Shown piece after piece: positions 1 to 8,166 of a stretch of DNA of 64,000 nt. Each line of letters begins with the position of its first letter. The stretch's first letter is position 1. The stretch covers positions 186,001 through 250,000 of the forward strand of contig JAQENU010000006.1 of assembly GCA_027676805.1 (NCBI GenBank), read 5' to 3'. A program made the translations under genes and the position numbers. Below the pieces are notes generated by a model that searched no databases, was not told the DNA's origin, and worked only from the letters and a program-made list of their open reading frames with translations. Origin of the DNA: Coprobacillaceae bacterium UN01-12pH3A (GTDB lineage Bacteria; Bacillota_I; Bacilli_A; Erysipelotrichales; Coprobacillaceae).

Positions 1-716
1 GAACCATCATCACGACGTTTTAAGAAACCATATTCAATCATATAGCGACGTATCGTCACATAATCATCAAAAATCTCTTTTAATATGTCATTTACTTCTG
101 TTTCTGAATATTCTTTCCCACTAATGAATTGATCATAGATTGTTTTAAATACTATAATCTTATATTTTTCTTTTCTCGGAAGATTCTTTAATTTTAATGG
201 GTTAAGAGAAATAAAGAAATCCTGATGCACTTTCTGTTCATCTTCTTTTGTAGCTACATAACGCTCATCCATCATTGTTGCCTCCTCATGAATATCTAAA
301 AATGTATCAATCCTGTTTTCACTTTCTAATAAATGGTACATCGCTAAAAATACTTTTGCCTGATTAGCCTTTTCTTTTAACGAAAAGCGCTGATAGCGGA
401 CAGTAGCTTCACTGATTCCCATCAGCTTGGCAATCTCACGGTCACTCTTATGCTGATAGAGATAAGTCATAATCTGTTTTTGGTTATCCGTTAAAGTGTT
501 TACTTTCTTTGGAGCTTCGAGCAAAGGAATTAAGCATCCGCGATGATCGTATTGAAGATGAATTTCCATTCTTTTTTTCGCATCGTAAAAATGATCCTCG
601 TAAGAATAAATTTCTCCTTTTATTGTTTTAAAATCACAGTGTATGCATTGATAACTCTGCTCATTTTCTATATATCCGCACTCTAATTGTGCTAAAGTGA
701 CTTCTTTTATGTTCAT
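1..716 (-). CDS. DUF2087-type HTH transcriptional regulator, partial (C-terminus beyond the window)
   Basis: An open frame runs leftwards from an ATG at 714-716 to the window edge (about 238 codons). The start is preceded on its strand by a GGAGAGACAGT ribosome site. The N-terminal 70 residues hold a CxxC pair (YQCIHCDF) and a later histidine (HLQYDHRGC), like a small zinc-binding segment. Residues about 75-110 form a LuxR-like helix-turn-helix (SDREIAKLMGISEATVRYQR). The C-terminal part (LNPLKLKNLPRKEKYK, then a YSETEVNDIL segment and VTIRRYMIEYGFL) matches the DUF2087 winged-helix-like domain known from Firmicute regulators. It is probably a DNA-binding regulator; target and ligand are unknown. 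Only the last few residues should be missing, since the typical end (RRDDG) is already reached. Confidence 0.7.
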   Translation of the reverse strand, partial: MNIKEVTLAQLECGYIENEQSYQCIHCDFKTIKGEIYSYEDHFYDAKKRMEIHLQYDHRGCLIPLLEAPKKVNTLTDNQKQIMTYLYQHKSDREIAKLMGISEATVRYQRFSLKEKANQAKVFLAMYHLLESENRIDTFLDIHEEATMMDERYVATKEDEQKVHQDFFISLNPLKLKNLPRKEKYKIIVFKTIYDQFISGKEYSETEVNDILKEIFDDYVTIRRYMIEYGFLKRRDDG

Positions 717-954
717 ACTGTCTCTCCTTTATATACAATATAACATAATGTTTATTTAAAATCAAACAAAATATATTTATGTTTATATAATATTTTATAT
801 ATTGTGAATTTGTTTGTTTTTATATATATGTAGTATGGGTAAATTCTCTTTTTAAGAGTAGCTTAAAAGAAAGGGGTAAATCTATTTTTGCTTTCATTAC
901 TATGTATATTAAAGATGTACTTATTCTGTTAGAAATTTAGTATAAAAAGCATAA

Positions 955-996
955 CATATAAAAAAACAGTGTTCCTCTTTAAACAGAGGTTCACTG
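955..996 (-). terminator. Rho-independent terminator of the alkylation-repair operon
   Basis: The arms CAGTG-TT-CCTCT (967-978) and AGAGG-TT-CACTG (985-996) pair. On the minus strand the hairpin is followed by a run of seven T. The stem overlaps the stop codon of the preceding gene. Confidence 0.8.
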
Positions 997-1737
997 CCCT
1001 TTCTTGTTTTTTGTTCGTGAAGCATGCTTGATGATCCATTGACATTCTTTTGTCAGTGTATCCTTTTGCCAGTTAGAAATGATGCGTTCAAATTTATCAG
1101 GATCTTCTTTATAGAGATCGTTTAAATTATTAGCGACACTCTTTTGAATCGTTTTGTCAGGATCATCTTTTAAATAAGTAAGCAATGCAGAGTATTGATC
1201 AAAATAATCTAAAGCAACATATAATTTCTTTGCCCATGGTAAACGAATTCGAAGACATTCACTTGCTAGACGGCGTACTCTTTTATCATCATCTCGACAC
1301 CATTCTAAAAGCAGCTGCATAGATTGCTCAGGAAACTTATTGATAATTGGCCGCATACAAAACTCACTGGTGAACCGTTTGGTTAATTCTTTACTGAAAC
1401 GCGTGCTGACTTCAAAATTTTCTATGCCGAATTTCTCAACATATCTTCCTATTGGCCATAACCAATACCCTTCTGTAAACATGCCAAGGCTTCCTTTTAA
1501 TTCAGGACCTAATATTTTTTCGAATACTTGAATTGTATCTGTGTAGTCTAAGGGAATAGCTTCTTTTAAAGCTGTAGCTAATAAATCCTGCCTTTCATTA
1601 AAGGTTAAGACTTCGATTGTTGGTGTGATTAAAGAAAGAAATTGTTCTTCATTAAATACCGGACAAACAGATTTTATTTTTTTAGCTAAAAAAATTCCAT
1701 ATTCAATATCATAATAGTCTTTTACTTTCTTACCCAT
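991..1737 (-). CDS. DNA alkylation repair protein, AlkD/AlkC-like HEAT-repeat fold
   Basis: This 248-residue protein resembles the ALK family of HEAT-like DNA glycosylases that excise alkylated bases such as 3-methyladenine. The recognisable stretches are the middle part (WCRDDDKRVRRLASECLR, then LPWAKKL), a repeat with a DPDKTIQKSVANNLND segment, and the C-terminal ISNWQKD...WIIKHASRTK, which is typical of the AlkC-like branch. It is cytoplasmic, with no signal or membrane segment. It is the last gene of a three-gene minus-strand operon: its ATG overlaps the end of the TetR-family gene by 8 bases, so translation is probably coupled. The neighbouring VOC protein and TetR regulator suggest an inducible response to an electrophile or alkylating agent. 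The family is fairly sure, the substrate is not. Confidence 0.75.
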   Translation of the reverse strand: MGKKVKDYYDIEYGIFLAKKIKSVCPVFNEEQFLSLITPTIEVLTFNERQDLLATALKEAIPLDYTDTIQVFEKILGPELKGSLGMFTEGYWLWPIGRYVEKFGIENFEVSTRFSKELTKRFTSEFCMRPIINKFPEQSMQLLLEWCRDDDKRVRRLASECLRIRLPWAKKLYVALDYFDQYSALLTYLKDDPDKTIQKSVANNLNDLYKEDPDKFERIISNWQKDTLTKECQWIIKHASRTKNKKGQ

Positions 1738-2320
1738 CTCTTCTGAATCCTTTCAGTAAATAAGCAATGGCTTCATAAATTTGCGTTTTATTTACGGTGT
1801 CTGATTCAGCAAGCGATATAGATAAATCATTTAAAGCACCGGAAATCATATGAGCAATCATATGAATATCAAAGTCTATTAACAATCCTTTCTGTTGAAC
1901 GGTTAAAAGTTGTTCTTCTAAAAGTAAAACGGAGTTTTCATCATCCATTTTTTTCCATTGTAACCATTCTAAAACGTTGGGAGCTTCGATTAATAAGATT
2001 CTTTTGTTTGATTCCAACGTGGCTGCTTCAACAAATCCAACACACCCTAATATTAACTGTTCCCATAAATCTTCTGATGTCTCTGCTTCTTTTTCTACAT
2101 TTAGCCCTACTTCATGCTGAACTTGAGCTAAGACAGCTTTAAATAAATTCTTTTTATTTTTAAAGTGGTGATATACTGCGCCTCTAGTCATCTTTGCGTC
2201 CGCAGCAATCGCTTCCAAGGATGTGTTTTCATAACCATAGGCGGAGAAATGCTGACGGGCAATCATAATTAAATTATTGGTAGTATGGAAAGAAGCAAGT
2301 TCTTTTTTATTCTTAGCCAT
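1730..2320 (-). CDS. TetR/AcrR-family transcriptional repressor
   Basis: The protein has about 196 residues with an N-terminal TetR DNA-binding domain: the motif MTRGAVYHHFKNKKNLF is the recognition helix region of this family. The C-terminal ligand-binding half is divergent. I chose the ATG at 2318-2320 because a GGGTGA ribosome site lies just upstream; a GTG at 2327-2329 is an alternative that adds three residues. The start overlaps the end of the VOC gene, and the stop overlaps the start of the DNA-repair gene, so the three are one transcript. The near-perfect 21-base palindrome at 2771-2791 upstream of the operon is the likely operator, giving autorepression. The inducer is unknown; an alkylating or carbonyl compound would fit the partner genes. 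Confidence 0.85.
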   Translation of the reverse strand: MAKNKKELASFHTTNNLIMIARQHFSAYGYENTSLEAIAADAKMTRGAVYHHFKNKKNLFKAVLAQVQHEVGLNVEKEAETSEDLWEQLILGCVGFVEAATLESNKRILLIEAPNVLEWLQWKKMDDENSVLLLEEQLLTVQQKGLLIDFDIHMIAHMISGALNDLSISLAESDTVNKTQIYEAIAYLLKGFRRDG

Positions 2321-2735
2321 TTTGTTCACCCGTTTCTTTATAATTTTCTATATATTCATCTGACGGCAAAATCATTTGAATGACATCAATTAATATTTTG
2401 CTTGGTGTTTCAATCATGAAGTGTCTCTGCCCATAATCCTCATTTTTAATATCCAATATCAGGGGTATTTGCTTATTATTTTTTATTTTCGAATATAGAG
2501 CATCTACATCATCCACCTCTATATTAAGTATGCATCCTTCACAGGATTTTCTATATTGGTTGGGTATTGTGTCATGCTGACTATCAATCACAGCGAGTTC
2601 AAAGCCATTCTTATCTTTCAAACTGATGTACCATTCATTGCTGAATACTTCTTCAAAATCAAACTGTTCCATAAAAAATTGAGCTTCTTTTTCAATATCA
2701 TTACACATAAATACGGGATATACATTGTTTTTCAT
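2313..2735 (-). CDS. VOC-family (glyoxalase/bleomycin-resistance fold) protein
   Basis: This 140-residue protein has the two beta-alpha-beta-beta-beta modules of the vicinal-oxygen-chelate superfamily. The first begins VYPVFMCNDIEKEAQFFMEQFDF; the second contains ILNIEVDDVDALYSKIKN followed by YGQRHFMIETPSKILIDVIQ. Proteins of this type either bind a drug or act as metal-dependent lyases or glutathione/thiol transferases. The catalytic class cannot be read from the sequence. It is the first gene of the operon with the TetR regulator and the AlkD/C-like protein, so a role in sensing or detoxifying the regulator's inducer is likely (inference). Confidence 0.75.
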   Translation of the reverse strand: MKNNVYPVFMCNDIEKEAQFFMEQFDFEEVFSNEWYISLKDKNGFELAVIDSQHDTIPNQYRKSCEGCILNIEVDDVDALYSKIKNNKQIPLILDIKNEDYGQRHFMIETPSKILIDVIQMILPSDEYIENYKETGEQNG

Positions 2736-2770
2736 AGATAATCTCCTTTATAATTTCTATTATCACAATA

Positions 2771-2791
2771 ACATACATACAGTATGTATGT
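2771..2791. promoter_or_regulatory. Operator palindrome upstream of the VOC-TetR-alkylation repair operon
   Basis: The arms ACATACATAC (2771-2780) and GTATGTATGT (2782-2791) are exact reverse complements around one central A. The site lies 36 bases before the first start codon of an operon encoding its own TetR regulator. Length and symmetry fit a TetR-family operator; binding by the local regulator is inferred. Confidence 0.75.
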
Positions 2792-2877
2792 AAAATAAAA
2801 TGATATATTAATTTGATAATATTCTAATGTATGTTGGAATAATTGGTTCTGCATGGATAGTTCATATAAGAAAGAAA

Positions 2878-2965
2878 AAGAACGATTCATATTATATAGC
2901 CATAGGATTCAATCACTGTATTGGTGACAAGAATCCATCTTGAATATAAGTAAGAAATCGTTCTT
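2878..2965 (-). terminator. Long nested hairpin, probable terminator of the DJ-1 gene
   Basis: The outer arms AAGAACGATT (2878-2887) and AATCGTTCTT (2956-2965) match perfectly. Inside lie GGATTC/GAATCC (2905-2910, 2931-2936) and TCAC/GTGA. On the minus strand the structure follows the DJ-1 stop by about 30 bases and ends in a T-rich tail (TTTTTCTTTCTT). The stem is unusually long for a simple terminator. Confidence 0.55.
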
Positions 2966-2996
2966 CTAAAAGTATTTATAATCGTTTATGTGTTCT

Positions 2997-3545
2997 CTAT
3001 TTTGTTAGAAAATTATACTGCATTCCTTCTCTTAACGGTGCACTGTCCCCGCCTAGTTTTTCCAGTAATGTGTAAGCGAACTCCAATGAAGCTGCCGGTC
3101 CACGCCCTGTCACGATATGTCCGTCTATTTCGACCAACGTATTTTGATGGCAGCCATCTGGCAGCTGGTCTTCAAATCCGGGAGCACAAGTAAACTTTTT
3201 ATCTTGAATAATTCCTGCCTTTTGCAATGAGATAGGTCCGGCACAGATAGCTCCGATCCATTTTCCCTCATCATTAAATTTCTTTAATATATCAATGACA
3301 CGCTGATCATCTCTTAAATTTGTTGCTCCGGGAAGACCCCCGGGTAGAACAACGAGATCCGCTTCATAACATTCTTCATTGAATAGCGCATCCATCTTCA
3401 CGGTAATCTGATGACTGCTGGTCACTTCATTGCTATCCATCCCAATCATTAGACAAGGCATATTTGCTCTGCGAAAAACATCAACAACAGTCAAGGCTTC
3501 TACTTCTTCAAATCCTTCTTTAAATAAAACAATTGCTTTTTTCAT
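2997..3545 (-). CDS. DJ-1/PfpI-family protein (putative glyoxalase III or deglycase-like)
   Basis: The protein has 182 residues. It contains the DJ-1 nucleophile elbow IGAICAGP with the reactive cysteine, the conserved acidic residue early on (FKEGFEEVEA) and the VLPGGLPGA motif. DJ-1 proteins are cytoplasmic and act on methylglyoxal or on oxidised or glycated molecules, or serve as redox sensors. I start at the ATG at 3543-3545, with GGAGG eight bases upstream; the longer frame from a GTG would begin inside that ribosome site. It is a single gene between the long hairpin at 2878-2965 and the divergent DNA glycosylase gene. With the alkylation-repair operon downstream it makes a small electrophile-stress neighbourhood, but no shared promoter is visible. 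Confidence 0.85.
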   Translation of the reverse strand: MKKAIVLFKEGFEEVEALTVVDVFRRANMPCLMIGMDSNEVTSSHQITVKMDALFNEECYEADLVVLPGGLPGATNLRDDQRVIDILKKFNDEGKWIGAICAGPISLQKAGIIQDKKFTCAPGFEDQLPDGCHQNTLVEIDGHIVTGRGPAASLEFAYTLLEKLGGDSAPLREGMQYNFLTK

Positions 3546-3622
3546 ATAAAATACCTCCACTAAAATTATAATATGGTTTAAAATAATTTTAAAGAGATGT
3601 TATGATGAAAAAGGTGATAAAA

Positions 3623-4123
3623 ATGAATCAATTAGAAAAAGTAGAACATACCCTCTCCCCTATTTATGATGCTTCTTCTAAAATATTAATTTTGGGAACA
3701 ATGCCTTCGCCTAAATCCAGGGAGGCAGGATTTTATTATTCACATCCGCAGAATCGTTTTTGGAAGATTATGGTAGCCTTGTTTAATGAGGAGCTGCCTA
3801 TAAATAATCAGCAGAAAAAAGAAATGATGCAAAAACATCATATTGCTTTATGGGATGTATTAAAAAGCTGTGAAATCAAAGGAGCAGATGATAATTCGAT
3901 TACCTCTGTTGAAGTCAATGATATCCATCAGTTATTGCAGAAAACTTCTATTCAAAAAATCTATACTACAGGGTTAAAGGCTACAACATTGTATAAAAAG
4001 CATTGTTTTAAAAGCACCGGTATGGCATCAATTTATCTGCCATCGACCAGCCCAGCTAACTGCCGTAACTATAATTTAGACAAATTAATTGAAGAATACC
4101 GCTGTATTTTAAAAGACTTATGA
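3623..4123 (+). CDS. DNA-deoxyinosine (hypoxanthine) glycosylase, uracil-DNA glycosylase superfamily
   Basis: The protein has 166 residues from the ATG at 3623, which has AGGTGAT just upstream; upstream in-frame ATGs at 3602 and 3605 lack a good site. The motifs are those of the hypoxanthine-DNA glycosylase branch of the UDG fold: ILGTMPSPKSREAGFYY, HPQNRFWK, and the C-terminal LPSTSPANC loop. These enzymes remove deaminated adenine from DNA to start base-excision repair. It is a single gene, divergent from the DJ-1 gene and convergent with the DUF1905 gene, with a shared terminator at 4111-4140. Confidence 0.85.
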   Translation: MNQLEKVEHTLSPIYDASSKILILGTMPSPKSREAGFYYSHPQNRFWKIMVALFNEELPINNQQKKEMMQKHHIALWDVLKSCEIKGADDNSITSVEVNDIHQLLQKTSIQKIYTTGLKATTLYKKHCFKSTGMASIYLPSTSPANCRNYNLDKLIEEYRCILKDL

Positions 4124-4140
4124 TCACACATAAGCCTTTT
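4111..4140. terminator. Bidirectional terminator between convergent genes
   Basis: The stem pairs AAAAG-A-CTTATG with CATAAG-C-CTTTT around a 6-base loop. It is flanked by A- and T-rich runs on the two sides, between the glycosylase and DUF1905 stop codons. Confidence 0.7.
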
Positions 4141-4409
4141 TAAGTTCTTTCTTTTATTGTCACATGTATCACATCACCGGGTTGTTTGCCGATTGCTTTG
4201 CGAATATCTTTTCTTATGCCAATGATATGTCCGGGTGTTTTCATTCTTACTAAGCTGCCTGAATACGGATAACCGTCAAAAGTAGCCTCGACTTTAACTC
4301 GTCCTTTATTGAATTCCTCTTTAACATCATAAGGAAATTCTATATAAGCACCATCGATATCCGGTACTTTTAAAATTACAGCATCAAATTCATAGCGTTT
4401 ATTATACAT
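4140..4409 (-). CDS. DUF1905-domain protein of unknown function
   Basis: The protein has 89 residues from the ATG at 4407-4409, which is preceded by GGAGGAAGCT. It begins [13 protein letters not shown] and contains [26 protein letters not shown] and a later [20 protein letters not shown] segment. Both are typical of the small beta-barrel DUF1905 family, which often occurs alone or with a YdeI-type domain. No catalytic motif or membrane segment is visible. It is a single gene, with the MFS gene upstream on the same strand after a 55-base gap. Function unknown. Confidence 0.75.
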   Translation of the reverse strand: MYNKRYEFDAVILKVPDIDGAYIEFPYDVKEEFNKGRVKVEATFDGYPYSGSLVRMKTPGHIIGIRKDIRKAIGKQPGDVIHVTIKERT

Positions 4410-4464
4410 AGCTTCCTCCCTATTTACTATAAGATAAATGAAGAATAAATTCAAAAGAAAGGAC

Positions 4465-5655
4465 CTATTCAGAAAAGTCCTTCTTTAATAAACGGGTGCG
4501 CAGTATATGCTGATAGATGATATACACAATGGCAGATATTACAGCAAGTATGATAAAAGCGGTCTTTAAATGATAGTGATCCCCGATCCAGCCAATGATT
4601 GGAAAATAAATAATCATCATAATGCTGAAGACCATTGACATACAGGAAAGTAATGTCGCTCTTGATGAACTGGGAATAATTTGATTTAAAAAAGTAGTAA
4701 TGCTGATATAAAGCAATGATTCAAAAAAGGCTATAAAAATTAAAGAAACGATAGAAATCGGAAAGAAAGGAATGCCCATAAGCCCCACTACAACAAATAA
4801 AGGTAAATATAAGACAATCTTTTCTTTTGAATAACGCTGAATCATTTTATAAGCCAATAACCCCGCTACTAATCCGGCAACGTTTTCTAAAGTAAAGAAG
4901 AAGGAAATCTGTGAAATTGACATTCCCATTTCTTTCCAGTAGTTCGTTAAATAATAATGACATGTCGTGATTGAAGCACTGAACAAAGAATAACTTAAAA
5001 TAAGATAAAGAATCTGATGGTTTTCTTTGAATAAAGCATAGCTTGACTGGTATTGATGAAGCATCCCTTTAAACATATTCATTTTTTGATAGCCGATATT
5101 TTTTATTTCTTTCATTTGAAGTAAAACAATGATGGAAATAATTGTAATTAAAAGTGAAATACCATAGGCTAAAAAATATGATATATCAGCAAGGCTGCCA
5201 CCGATCATGATGGCAATAAAACATGCTGTTTGAAGCACCATTTCACGATAGCCTTGTATTTTAGGAAAACGTTTTTCATCCTTATTTTCCAGCATGAGAT
5301 CATAAACATAAGCACTGTCGGTTCCGGATTCTAAGTTATAGGAAAGCGCACTGATAATAAAGGACAGATAAATCATCCAACGACTTGTTTCATACATCAG
5401 CACGATAATAGACAGAATTGACAGAAGGCGTCCCATTAAGCGACTGAAACGACGACCATATAAATCACTGACAATTCCGGTTGGCAGTTCACACAGCATA
5501 GAAGTCAGATGGAAAATACTTTCGGCAATGCCGACATCTACTAACGAATAGCCGCGAATAATTAAATAAGTCGGCCATAGTAATTGCGTAATATTGCAAT
5601 TAAGTAAAAATTCATACACATAGTTTAAAATTAAATTGATTTTATAACTCTTCAT
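4465..5655 (-). CDS. Major facilitator superfamily transporter
   Basis: This 396-residue integral membrane protein has about twelve hydrophobic segments. The loop between segments 2 and 3 carries the MFS signature in the form [18 protein letters not shown]. The remainder is typical of drug or small-solute exporters of this superfamily ([18 protein letters not shown] in the second half). No substrate can be inferred. The ribosome site is weak (CAGGTTAACTT before the ATG). It is a single gene with its 5' end facing the ABC exporter operon across 230 AT-rich bases that hold both promoters. Confidence 0.8.
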   Translation of the reverse strand: MKSYKINLILNYVYEFLLNCNITQLLWPTYLIIRGYSLVDVGIAESIFHLTSMLCELPTGIVSDLYGRRFSRLMGRLLSILSIIVLMYETSRWMIYLSFIISALSYNLESGTDSAYVYDLMLENKDEKRFPKIQGYREMVLQTACFIAIMIGGSLADISYFLAYGISLLITIISIIVLLQMKEIKNIGYQKMNMFKGMLHQYQSSYALFKENHQILYLILSYSLFSASITTCHYYLTNYWKEMGMSISQISFFFTLENVAGLVAGLLAYKMIQRYSKEKIVLYLPLFVVVGLMGIPFFPISIVSLIFIAFFESLLYISITTFLNQIIPSSSRATLLSCMSMVFSIMMIIYFPIIGWIGDHYHLKTAFIILAVISAIVYIIYQHILRTRLLKKDFSE

Positions 5656-5888
5656 AAGTTAACCTGCTTTCTTTAGAATTTTAAAAGGCTAACTTGAGCT
5701 ATCTATAACGTTCTAACCATTTGACTGGCCCTCCTCTTGTTTTTTTCATTATACTCTACCCATAGAATATATCCCAGCATTATTTGAGCATCCCGTTAAA
5801 AAGGTGTTAAAATAAAGCAATATCTTATGAGAAAGATTTTAAATTCAAATTAAATATGTTAAGATATTCACATTAAGGGGGAACTATC

Positions 5889-6581
5889 ATGTTAGAAATT
5901 ATCGATTTAACCAAAAGCTATAAAAAAACACTTGCGGTAGATCATGTCAGTTTTACGATTCCAACAGGAAGAGTTGGGATTTTACTGGGACCCAATGGGG
6001 CAGGTAAATCTACCATTATTAAAAGTATTGCGGGGTTATTATTCTTTTCCGGAAAGATTAATATAGATCATATCAATTCAAGAGATATTGAAGCAAAAAA
6101 ACGTTTTGCCTATATTCCGGAACTGCCATCCATGTATGATGCCTTAACTATAAAAGAACATTTTGAGTTTATTAATAAAGCTTATAATGTGGATCATATG
6201 GATTATGCAATGGAATTGGCGACTCGTTTTGAACTTGATGATAAGTTAGATAAACTGGGGGATGAATTATCTAAAGGGATGATGCAGAAAGTCAGTATTG
6301 TTTGTGCTTTGATGATTAAACCTAAGGTTGTTTTATTTGATGAACCGATGATCGGATTAGATCCTAAAGCAATCAAAGAATTAAAGGAATTGATTTTAGA
6401 ATTAAAAAGTCAGGGAGCTACGATTATTATCAGTACCCATATGCTGGAAATGGTAAAAGACTTATGGGATGATATGGTCATTATTGATAAAGGAAAAATT
6501 ATCGGACAATACCGTAAGGAAGATATTGAAGATCAGGAAATTGAAGATATTTTCTTTAAAATGACAGGTGATCAGCAATGA
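5889..6581 (+). CDS. ABC transporter ATP-binding protein
   Basis: The protein has 230 residues with a complete ABC ATPase set: Walker A GPNGAGKST (about residues 37-45), the signature LSKGMMQKVSI, Walker B KVVLFDEPMIGLD, and the H-loop in IISTHMLEM. The ATG has AAGGGGG upstream. It overlaps the membrane partner by 4 bases (ATGA), so the two are translationally coupled and form one ABC-2-like exporter. Substrate unknown. Confidence 0.9.
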   Translation: MLEIIDLTKSYKKTLAVDHVSFTIPTGRVGILLGPNGAGKSTIIKSIAGLLFFSGKINIDHINSRDIEAKKRFAYIPELPSMYDALTIKEHFEFINKAYNVDHMDYAMELATRFELDDKLDKLGDELSKGMMQKVSIVCALMIKPKVVLFDEPMIGLDPKAIKELKELILELKSQGATIIISTHMLEMVKDLWDDMVIIDKGKIIGQYRKEDIEDQEIEDIFFKMTGDQQ

Positions 6582-8143
6582 ATGCCTTAATCTATCTTAC
6601 AAAAACAACATTTGTCAATAAATTAAAGAAGGCCTTGCATAAGCCTTCTGCCTTACTGCTGATATTGTTTTGGATTGCGTATGCTGCCTATATGATTTTT
6701 ATCTTTGGCGGAATGGCAGTAAATTTTAAATTAGATTCAAAAGAAGGCATGGTTATTATTCTGACTTATATCGTTTTAATGTCTGTGCCAACCAATATAT
6801 TAATGTATGTACGAAAAAAAGGGATTATCTTTTTGATGAGTGACCTGCATTTTCTGTTTAATACACCGATCAGTCCAAAATTGATTTTGCTGTATCGTTT
6901 TATGAAGCTGCTGGTTCCTTCTATTATTATGAATCTTGTACTCTCTATTGGAGCATTCTTTATATTTGAAGCAACAGCCTTGCAAGCTTTTTTGTTCTTC
7001 ATTGTGGTTGTTCTTATTGAGCCGCTGTTTGAAACCGGCTTAATGATGAATGTTTATGCAAATGAACGTTTGACAGAAAAACATGTGGACTGGATCAGAA
7101 AAGGAACTTGGGGATGCTTAGCACTATTCGCTGTATATGCGCTTTATGTCTTTATCTTTATAGATAATACTTTTAATGCCTTAGCCATCTTCCCATTACA
7201 GGAACTATTCTTATTCATTCCTATATTCGGATGGATCTTAGCCCCGTATCATCTTATTTTTCTAGGGGCAACACCGATCAATGTGATCTGTACGATTTTA
7301 TTTGCAGTCGGAACAATTCTGATGCTGATAAGTGCGGTTAAAATGCCTTGTACTGGAAAATATTATGAAGAAGCTTCAGATTATGCTCGTGATTATAGTG
7401 AAAAGAGAAAGAAAGCTAAAAAAGGTGAAGTCAGCTTTGGTAAAAGAAAATATAAAAAAGCTTCTATTGCTTATAAAGGGGCTTATGCAAAAGCGATCTT
7501 TTACCGTCAAATATTAGAATATAAAAAGAATCGTTTCTTTATCTTTGGCGGGACAACGCTCCTTTCCTTGGGAGCCGGACTGGTCTTATGCTATTTCAGT
7601 ATACAGGAACGTCCTCCTATTGAATTTGCCTTGTTTATTTTACCCGGATTGAGTGCCTATTTCTCATTTTTGATGAGTGGTTATGCAACAAAATGGAGTA
7701 AGGAAATCGATAATGCTTATACCTTCCTGATACCGGATACGGCATTTAGAAAAATGTGGTATGCGACTTTAATTGAACATCTTCGTGCTTTAGTTGATGG
7801 ATTACTGATGGTTATTCCGGCAGGAATCGGAATGGGACTGTCTATTCCGCAAATGCTGCTATGTATTGTTGCCCATGTCAGCATTATGGCAATCAAGCTT
7901 TATATTCAGGTTATCTGTCAAAATATTCTAGGAAAATCTTTGGGGAATACCGGATTAACGTTATTAAAGATGTTGATACAGGGATTAGTTTTAGTTGTTG
8001 GAGTAGTAATTGCGGTTATGGCGGCATTGGCGATTTCCAATGAAATGGCGCTGTTTGCCATTATTGTGTATAGTGTTGTCATCTGCCTGCTGTTAATGGC
8101 ATGCTCAACACGATTATTTGAAAGATATGAAAGTATAGACTAA
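6578..8143 (+). CDS. ABC transporter membrane protein (putative exporter permease)
   Basis: This 521-residue protein has about twelve hydrophobic helices (for example LLILFWIAYAAYMIFIFG near the N-terminus and a long hydrophobic C-terminal third). A central basic cytoplasmic loop (residues about 265-305, rich in Lys and Arg) separates two halves. It fits the large ABC-exporter permease type that pairs with a single separate ATPase. It is coupled to the upstream ATPase gene by a 4-base overlap and ends at a strong terminator. Substrate unknown. Confidence 0.8.
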   Translation: MNALIYLTKTTFVNKLKKALHKPSALLLILFWIAYAAYMIFIFGGMAVNFKLDSKEGMVIILTYIVLMSVPTNILMYVRKKGIIFLMSDLHFLFNTPISPKLILLYRFMKLLVPSIIMNLVLSIGAFFIFEATALQAFLFFIVVVLIEPLFETGLMMNVYANERLTEKHVDWIRKGTWGCLALFAVYALYVFIFIDNTFNALAIFPLQELFLFIPIFGWILAPYHLIFLGATPINVICTILFAVGTILMLISAVKMPCTGKYYEEASDYARDYSEKRKKAKKGEVSFGKRKYKKASIAYKGAYAKAIFYRQILEYKKNRFFIFGGTTLLSLGAGLVLCYFSIQERPPIEFALFILPGLSAYFSFLMSGYATKWSKEIDNAYTFLIPDTAFRKMWYATLIEHLRALVDGLLMVIPAGIGMGLSIPQMLLCIVAHVSIMAIKLYIQVICQNILGKSLGNTGLTLLKMLIQGLVLVVGVVIAVMAALAISNEMALFAIIVYSVVICLLLMACSTRLFERYESID

Positions 8144-8166
8144 AAGGAGCCGAGGCTCCTTTTTTA
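8142..8166. terminator. Bidirectional terminator between ABC exporter and mupG-like gene
   Basis: The arms AGGAGCC (8145-8151) and GGCTCCT (8154-8160) are flanked by AAAA on the left and TTTTTT on the right. The structure serves both convergent genes. Confidence 0.85.

Noticed and set aside
1340..1531. Open frame of 63 codons on the plus strand
   Set aside because: It is antisense to the AlkD/C-like gene, with no ribosome site; a shadow frame.
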